9,275 bases of DNA from assembly GCA_900551135.1 (NCBI GenBank), contig URUX01000095.1, forward strand, positions 1-9,275, read 5' to 3'. Both the position numbers and the translations under genes were made by a program. The notes beneath the pieces are model-generated. The model made no database searches. It was not told where the DNA came from and saw nothing but the letters and a program-made list of their open reading frames with translations. Of this stretch, positions 6,540 to 9,275 are shown in pieces. This DNA is from an uncultured Clostridium sp. Lineage in GTDB: Bacteria > Bacillota > Clostridia > Lachnospirales > Lachnospiraceae. Position 1 is the stretch's first letter; every line of letters begins with the position of its first letter.

Positions 6540-7934
6540 TTAAAACTCCTGAATTTCAAAAGACTGCTTCACACAGGCTCTCGCTTCCCAAAGTCCTTTA
6601 AATTCTCCATTTTTTATCATCTGCGCCATCAGGTTTCCAATGGCCGTTGCTTCTCCTGGTCCTGCAAGCACCCGGCGTCCGGATTTTTCAGCCGTCCGTT
6701 TATTCAGGTACTCTGCATTGGAACCGCCGCCTACAATATGAATGGTATCATACTGTTTTCCTGTCAGGCCTTCGATCTCTTCCAGAGTCTGGCTGTAACT
6801 GTCTGCCAGACTTTCATAAATTACGGCTGCAATCCCTCCCGGTGTCTGAGGAACTGGCTGACCAGAATGAGCACAGACATCCTGAATTGCCGTAATCATA
6901 TGTTCCGGAGCTAAAAAAGCCGAATCGTTTACATCTACTCGGGAAGGGAATCCAGACTCCTCTGCCATCTGGCACAGCTGGGCAAAGGAATACTGATCAT
7001 CCAATTCATGGCGCACACTCTGAATCATCCACAATCCCATAATATTTTTCAGATACCGGTAACGGTAATCATAGCCGCCTTCATTGGTAAAATTCTTATT
7101 CCGGCTTTCCTCACTGCAGATTGCCTGACGGTTTTCCGTTCCCATTAAAGACCAGGTTCCAGAACTGATATACAGGCAGTTTTCTTCCTGACAAGGCACT
7201 GCCATCACTGCAGAGCCTGTATCATGGGTAGCCGGAAGCACAACCTGGCAGGAAAATCCCACTTCTTCTGCAATTTCTTTTGTAAATGTTCCTACTGTCG
7301 TTCCAGGCTGGCTTAATGGCAGAAACATCTTTTTGTCATACCCCAGCCTGTCTATCAGCTCCCAGTCCCAGTCATTGGTTTTGGCATGAACCAGTTGGGT
7401 AGAAGTCGCGTTGGTGTACTCCGACTTCTTTTCTCCGGTTAATAAAAAATGAAAATAGTCTGGAAGCATTAAAAACGTTCTGGCTTTTTCCAGGTGCCCC
7501 GGATTCTGCTCCTTTACTGCCATCAGCTGATAGATGGTGTTAAAGATCTGTTTCTGAATCCCTGTCCTGCTGTAAAGTTCAGATTCTGAAATCTTTTCAT
7601 AAACCTTCTGATCCATTCCCTGGGTCCGCTGATCCCGATACCCATAGGTTTTTCCTAAAATCTGATCCTTCTCATCTAACAGCACATAATCGACTGCCCA
7701 GGTGTCAATTCCCATGGAAACCGGAATCTTTCCAACCTTCTTACATTCTTTGATTCCTGTCTTGATTTCTGTAAACAGCCTGTCTACATCCCAGCACAGG
7801 CTGCCGTCTTTATTTTCCATTCCGTTTGGAAAGCGGTATATCTCTTCCAAAATCATCCGCCCGTCTTCTACATGTCCTAAAATATGGCGTCCGCTGGATG
7901 CGCCTATGTCTATGGCCAAATAATAATTCTTCAT
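6540..7934 (-). CDS. rhaB: Rhamnulokinase
   Basis: An FGGY-family sugar kinase that phosphorylates L-rhamnulose at O1 with ATP. It has 464 residues, somewhat shorter than the 489 of E. coli RhaB. The N-terminal ATPase-fold loop is AIDIGASSGR (7-16). GIDTWAVDY (75-83) is the rhamnulokinase sugar-contact segment. ATHDTGSAV contains the catalytic base Asp237, and YISSGTWSLMG (255-265) and the C-terminal adenosine-binding VGGGSNAEYLN (401-411) follow. The ATG at 7934 has AGGAGG 8 nt upstream. It is the first gene of the operon. Upstream it faces the AraC-family gene across 255 bp, the usual arrangement for a sugar operon and its activator. Confidence 0.97.
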   Translation of the reverse strand: MKNYYLAIDIGASSGRHILGHVEDGRMILEEIYRFPNGMENKDGSLCWDVDRLFTEIKTGIKECKKVGKIPVSMGIDTWAVDYVLLDEKDQILGKTYGYRDQRTQGMDQKVYEKISESELYSRTGIQKQIFNTIYQLMAVKEQNPGHLEKARTFLMLPDYFHFLLTGEKKSEYTNATSTQLVHAKTNDWDWELIDRLGYDKKMFLPLSQPGTTVGTFTKEIAEEVGFSCQVVLPATHDTGSAVMAVPCQEENCLYISSGTWSLMGTENRQAICSEESRNKNFTNEGGYDYRYRYLKNIMGLWMIQSVRHELDDQYSFAQLCQMAEESGFPSRVDVNDSAFLAPEHMITAIQDVCAHSGQPVPQTPGGIAAVIYESLADSYSQTLEEIEGLTGKQYDTIHIVGGGSNAEYLNKRTAEKSGRRVLAGPGEATAIGNLMAQMIKNGEFKGLWEARACVKQSFEIQEF

Positions 7935-7957
7935 CCTATGCCCCTCCTCTTTTCTTT

Positions 7958-7986
7958 ATTCTATCTGAAAAAAAAGCAGAAAAAAA
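7958..7986 (-). promoter_or_regulatory. Candidate rhaB promoter with weak -35
   Basis: On the minus strand TAGAAT (7963-7958) differs from TATAAT at one base. The position 17 bp upstream is only a T-run (7986-7981), a poor -35. That fits a promoter needing an activator, as AraC-family targets often do. It would give a leader of roughly 17 nt with the AGGAGG site. A TTGACA word further upstream has no -10 at a usable distance. Confidence 0.4.
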
Positions 7987-8013
7987 GGACACGTTTTGTC
8001 AAAAAAACTGTCC
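7968..8013. promoter_or_regulatory. A-tract stretch and interrupted palindrome between rhaB and its regulator
   Basis: Three A-tracts (7968-7975, 7980-7986, 8001-8007) have centres about 11.5 and 21 bp apart, close to one and two helical turns, so the DNA is probably bent. Overlapping them, 7987-8013 is an interrupted inverted repeat: ggaca/tgtcc arms, then gtttt/aaaac after a bulged base. It is a reasonable candidate operator for the adjacent AraC-family protein, lying upstream of both promoter candidates. No binding evidence exists in the sequence itself. Confidence 0.35.
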
Positions 8014-8016
8014 TTA

Positions 8017-8045
8017 TTTGCAAATACAGATTTATATGGTAAGAT
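8017..8045 (+). promoter_or_regulatory. Candidate promoter of the AraC-family gene
   Basis: TTTGCA (8017-8022) and TAAGAT (8040-8045) are exactly 17 bp apart, each matching four of six consensus bases. Transcription would start near 8052, almost at the edge of the palindromic element at 8049-8147, so that element would form the mRNA leader. The moderate match leaves room for autoregulation or another start site. Confidence 0.4.
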
Positions 8046-8048
8046 AAA

Positions 8049-8147
8049 TGTAACTATTCAGAACACCAGATTTCACATCGGAGGAATCTCCGATGCTTCT
8101 TGTTCGGCAAAGCCGGACAAGAAGATGCCCCGTCCTGAACAGTTACA
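8049..8147. repeat. 99-bp palindromic element with two internal hairpins
   Basis: Outer arms of 13 bp (8049-8061 and 8135-8147) pair with one mismatch, which becomes a G-U pair on the minus strand. Inside, 8076-8083/8088-8095 form a perfect 8-bp stem with loop gaat. Directly next to it 8096-8108/8112-8124 form a 13-bp stem with loop aaa and one G-U. The whole would fold as a three-way junction in RNA or a cruciform in DNA. The right half shares CAAGAAGATGC and CTGAAC with the shorter copy near 3898-3948. It has no transposase and no clear target duplication. It looks like a dispersed MITE-like or REP-like element, here between the rhamnose operon and its regulator. Confidence 0.8.
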
Positions 8148-8189
8148 GATAAATAACAACACATCCTTTTTCCGAAACAGGAGGCTTTT

Positions 8190-9146
8190 ATGAATCAGCA
8201 GCTTTTAGATCAGTTAAGCCAGATCACTCAGGAAGAACAGAGGATTTTAGACGGATTTTCCATTGATCCTTCCATTTATTCTGACAGTCCCTCTTTTGTC
8301 ATTGACAGCCGGAAAATGCTGCAGGACGGAAAACTGATTCAGGTTCGTCCCCACACCCGTTTTGTCCATTTTCCCAGACATACCCATAATTATGTAGAAA
8401 TGATCTACATGTGTTCCGGTCAGACCACCCACATCATTAATGGAACTGCCCTGACCCTGCATGCAGGCGAACTTCTCTTATTAAACCAGCATGCTTCACA
8501 GGAAATCCTGCCGGCTGGCAGAGATGATATTGCAGTCAATTTTATTATCCTGCCGGAATTTTTCGATCAAACCCTGTCCATGCTCGGCTCAGAGCCAGGC
8601 CTTTTACGGGATTTTGTCGTCGGATGCCTTCAGTCCCTGGACTCTCCAGTTCCATATCTTCACTTTAAGGTAGCCGGGGTTCTTCCCGTTCAAAATTTAA
8701 TCGAAAACCTGGTATGGACCATTACAAACGGTATCCAGAATAAACGGCTGATGAATCAGGTGACAATGGGACTTCTCTTTCTTCAGCTTTTAAATCATAT
8801 GGATAAACTGGAAACGGGAACCCACTCCTATGAACAGGAACTGCTGATGAATGTGTTTCAATATATTGAAGAACACTACAGAGACGGAAGCCTTACGGAT
8901 CTGGCCAGCCAGTTAAACTGTGAGTTTACCTGGCTTTCTAAAACTGTGAAAAATCTGACCGGTTCTACCTATACCCAGCTTGTACAGAAAAAACGCCTGA
9001 AAAAGTCCACATATAACCTACGTTCAACCGCTTTGTCCGTATTAGATATTAGTATGGCCGTGGGATATGACAATTTCAGTTATTTCCACCGCATTTTTAA
9101 ACAGGAAACCGGCATGTCTCCCAGAACTTACCGGCTCAATGCCTGA
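8190..9146 (+). CDS. AraC-family transcriptional regulator, probable rhamnose-operon regulator
   Basis: A 318-residue protein with the AraC/XylS layout. The N-terminal half is a cupin-like sensor: HFPRHTHNYVEMIYM (60-74) carries the His/Glu pattern of the AraC cupin, followed by GELLLLN (93-99). The C-terminal about 100 residues (218-318) hold two helix-turn-helix units. The first is around LTDLASQLNCEFTWLSKTVK. The second has DISMAVGYDNFSYFHRIFK and the family end GMSPRTYR. The ATG at 8190 follows AGGAGG at 5 nt. Divergent placement next to rhaBADM makes L-rhamnose the likely effector, as for E. coli RhaS and RhaR, but only one regulator is present here. Specific function is inferred from context. 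The last 19 bp overlap the opposing hemD-like gene. Confidence 0.92.
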   Translation: MNQQLLDQLSQITQEEQRILDGFSIDPSIYSDSPSFVIDSRKMLQDGKLIQVRPHTRFVHFPRHTHNYVEMIYMCSGQTTHIINGTALTLHAGELLLLNQHASQEILPAGRDDIAVNFIILPEFFDQTLSMLGSEPGLLRDFVVGCLQSLDSPVPYLHFKVAGVLPVQNLIENLVWTITNGIQNKRLMNQVTMGLLFLQLLNHMDKLETGTHSYEQELLMNVFQYIEEHYRDGSLTDLASQLNCEFTWLSKTVKNLTGSTYTQLVQKKRLKKSTYNLRSTALSVLDISMAVGYDNFSYFHRIFKQETGMSPRTYRLNA

Positions 9147-9275
9147 TGGTCTGCCAGAATACACTCTGCCATACCTGGAATCGAAAACTCTCTGGCTGTA
9201 ATATCTGCCGGACATCCTGCCTCTTTTAAGGCTTTTGCCGTGGCATCCCCAATGGATACCAGGGTAATTTCCTTT
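9128..9275 (-). CDS. hemD: Uroporphyrinogen-III synthase, C-terminal fragment
   Basis: Only the last 48 codons and the TAA stop (9130-9128) are in the window; the reading frame runs through 9274 off the right edge. The peptide includes VSIGDATAKALKEAG and then ITAREFSIPGMAECIL. This matches the HemD C-terminal pattern: an IG..TA..L...G segment, then a short linker and a final helix. HemD closes and rearranges hydroxymethylbilane to uroporphyrinogen III in tetrapyrrole synthesis. In many clostridia it is fused behind a CobA methyltransferase, which cannot be judged here. The gene points toward the AraC-family gene and overlaps it by 19 bp. The call rests on a short stretch, so it is probable rather than certain. 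Confidence 0.72.
   Translation of the reverse strand, partial: KEITLVSIGDATAKALKEAGCPADITAREFSIPGMAECILADHQALSR

Noticed and set aside
7987..8013. Possible catabolite-repression (cre) site in the rha control region
   Set aside because: TG and CG words are present but the spacing (6 instead of 4 nt) breaks the consensus TGWNANCGNTNWCA on both strands.
7935..8189. Riboswitch or T-box in the rha control region
   Set aside because: The hairpins found belong to a palindromic element with a shorter copy elsewhere. No known riboswitch core motif, T-box sequence or terminator U-run is present.

Overview
The window looks like chromosomal DNA from a low-to-mid-GC Firmicute, most likely a gut clostridium of the Lachnospiraceae type. 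This rests on strong AGGAGG-like ribosome sites, a clostridial-type UvrA, a Gram-positive (DinR-type) LexA box and a compact rhamnose operon. The genus cannot be fixed from the sequence alone. No phage genes, transposases, CRISPR arrays, tRNAs or rRNAs were seen.

Layout. Bases 1-702 (minus strand) hold most of a short-chain dehydrogenase/reductase (SDR) that runs off the left edge. Bases 703-966 hold a tandem duplication of an unusual GC-rich unit of about 112 bp, each copy carrying two strong hairpins. Bases 967-3798 (minus) are a complete uvrA, with a good promoter and a near-consensus LexA/SOS box upstream. Bases 3799-4076 also hold a small degenerate palindromic repeat and an intrinsic terminator for the operon beyond. 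Bases 4077-7934 (minus) are a full L-rhamnose operon in the order rhaB, rhaA, rhaD, rhaM. Bases 7935-8189 are the divergent control region, with A-tracts, an interrupted palindrome, promoter candidates and a 99-bp palindromic element with internal hairpins. Bases 8190-9146 (plus) encode an AraC-family regulator. Its end overlaps, tail to tail, the 3' end of a minus-strand gene that reads as the C-terminus of uroporphyrinogen-III synthase.

How the genes work together. RhaM interconverts the anomers of L-rhamnose, RhaA isomerises it to L-rhamnulose, RhaB phosphorylates this to L-rhamnulose-1-phosphate, and RhaD splits that to dihydroxyacetone phosphate and L-lactaldehyde. The divergent AraC-type protein is the obvious candidate regulator. 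No sugar transporter and no lactaldehyde-processing enzyme lie in the window. UvrA belongs to nucleotide excision repair and appears to be an independent, SOS-controlled unit.

Most of the window is ordinary. The parts worth a second look are non-coding: the duplicated structured unit after uvrA, the palindromic element shared by two intergenic regions, and the SOS box at uvrA. I found no evidence of a wholly new biological system.
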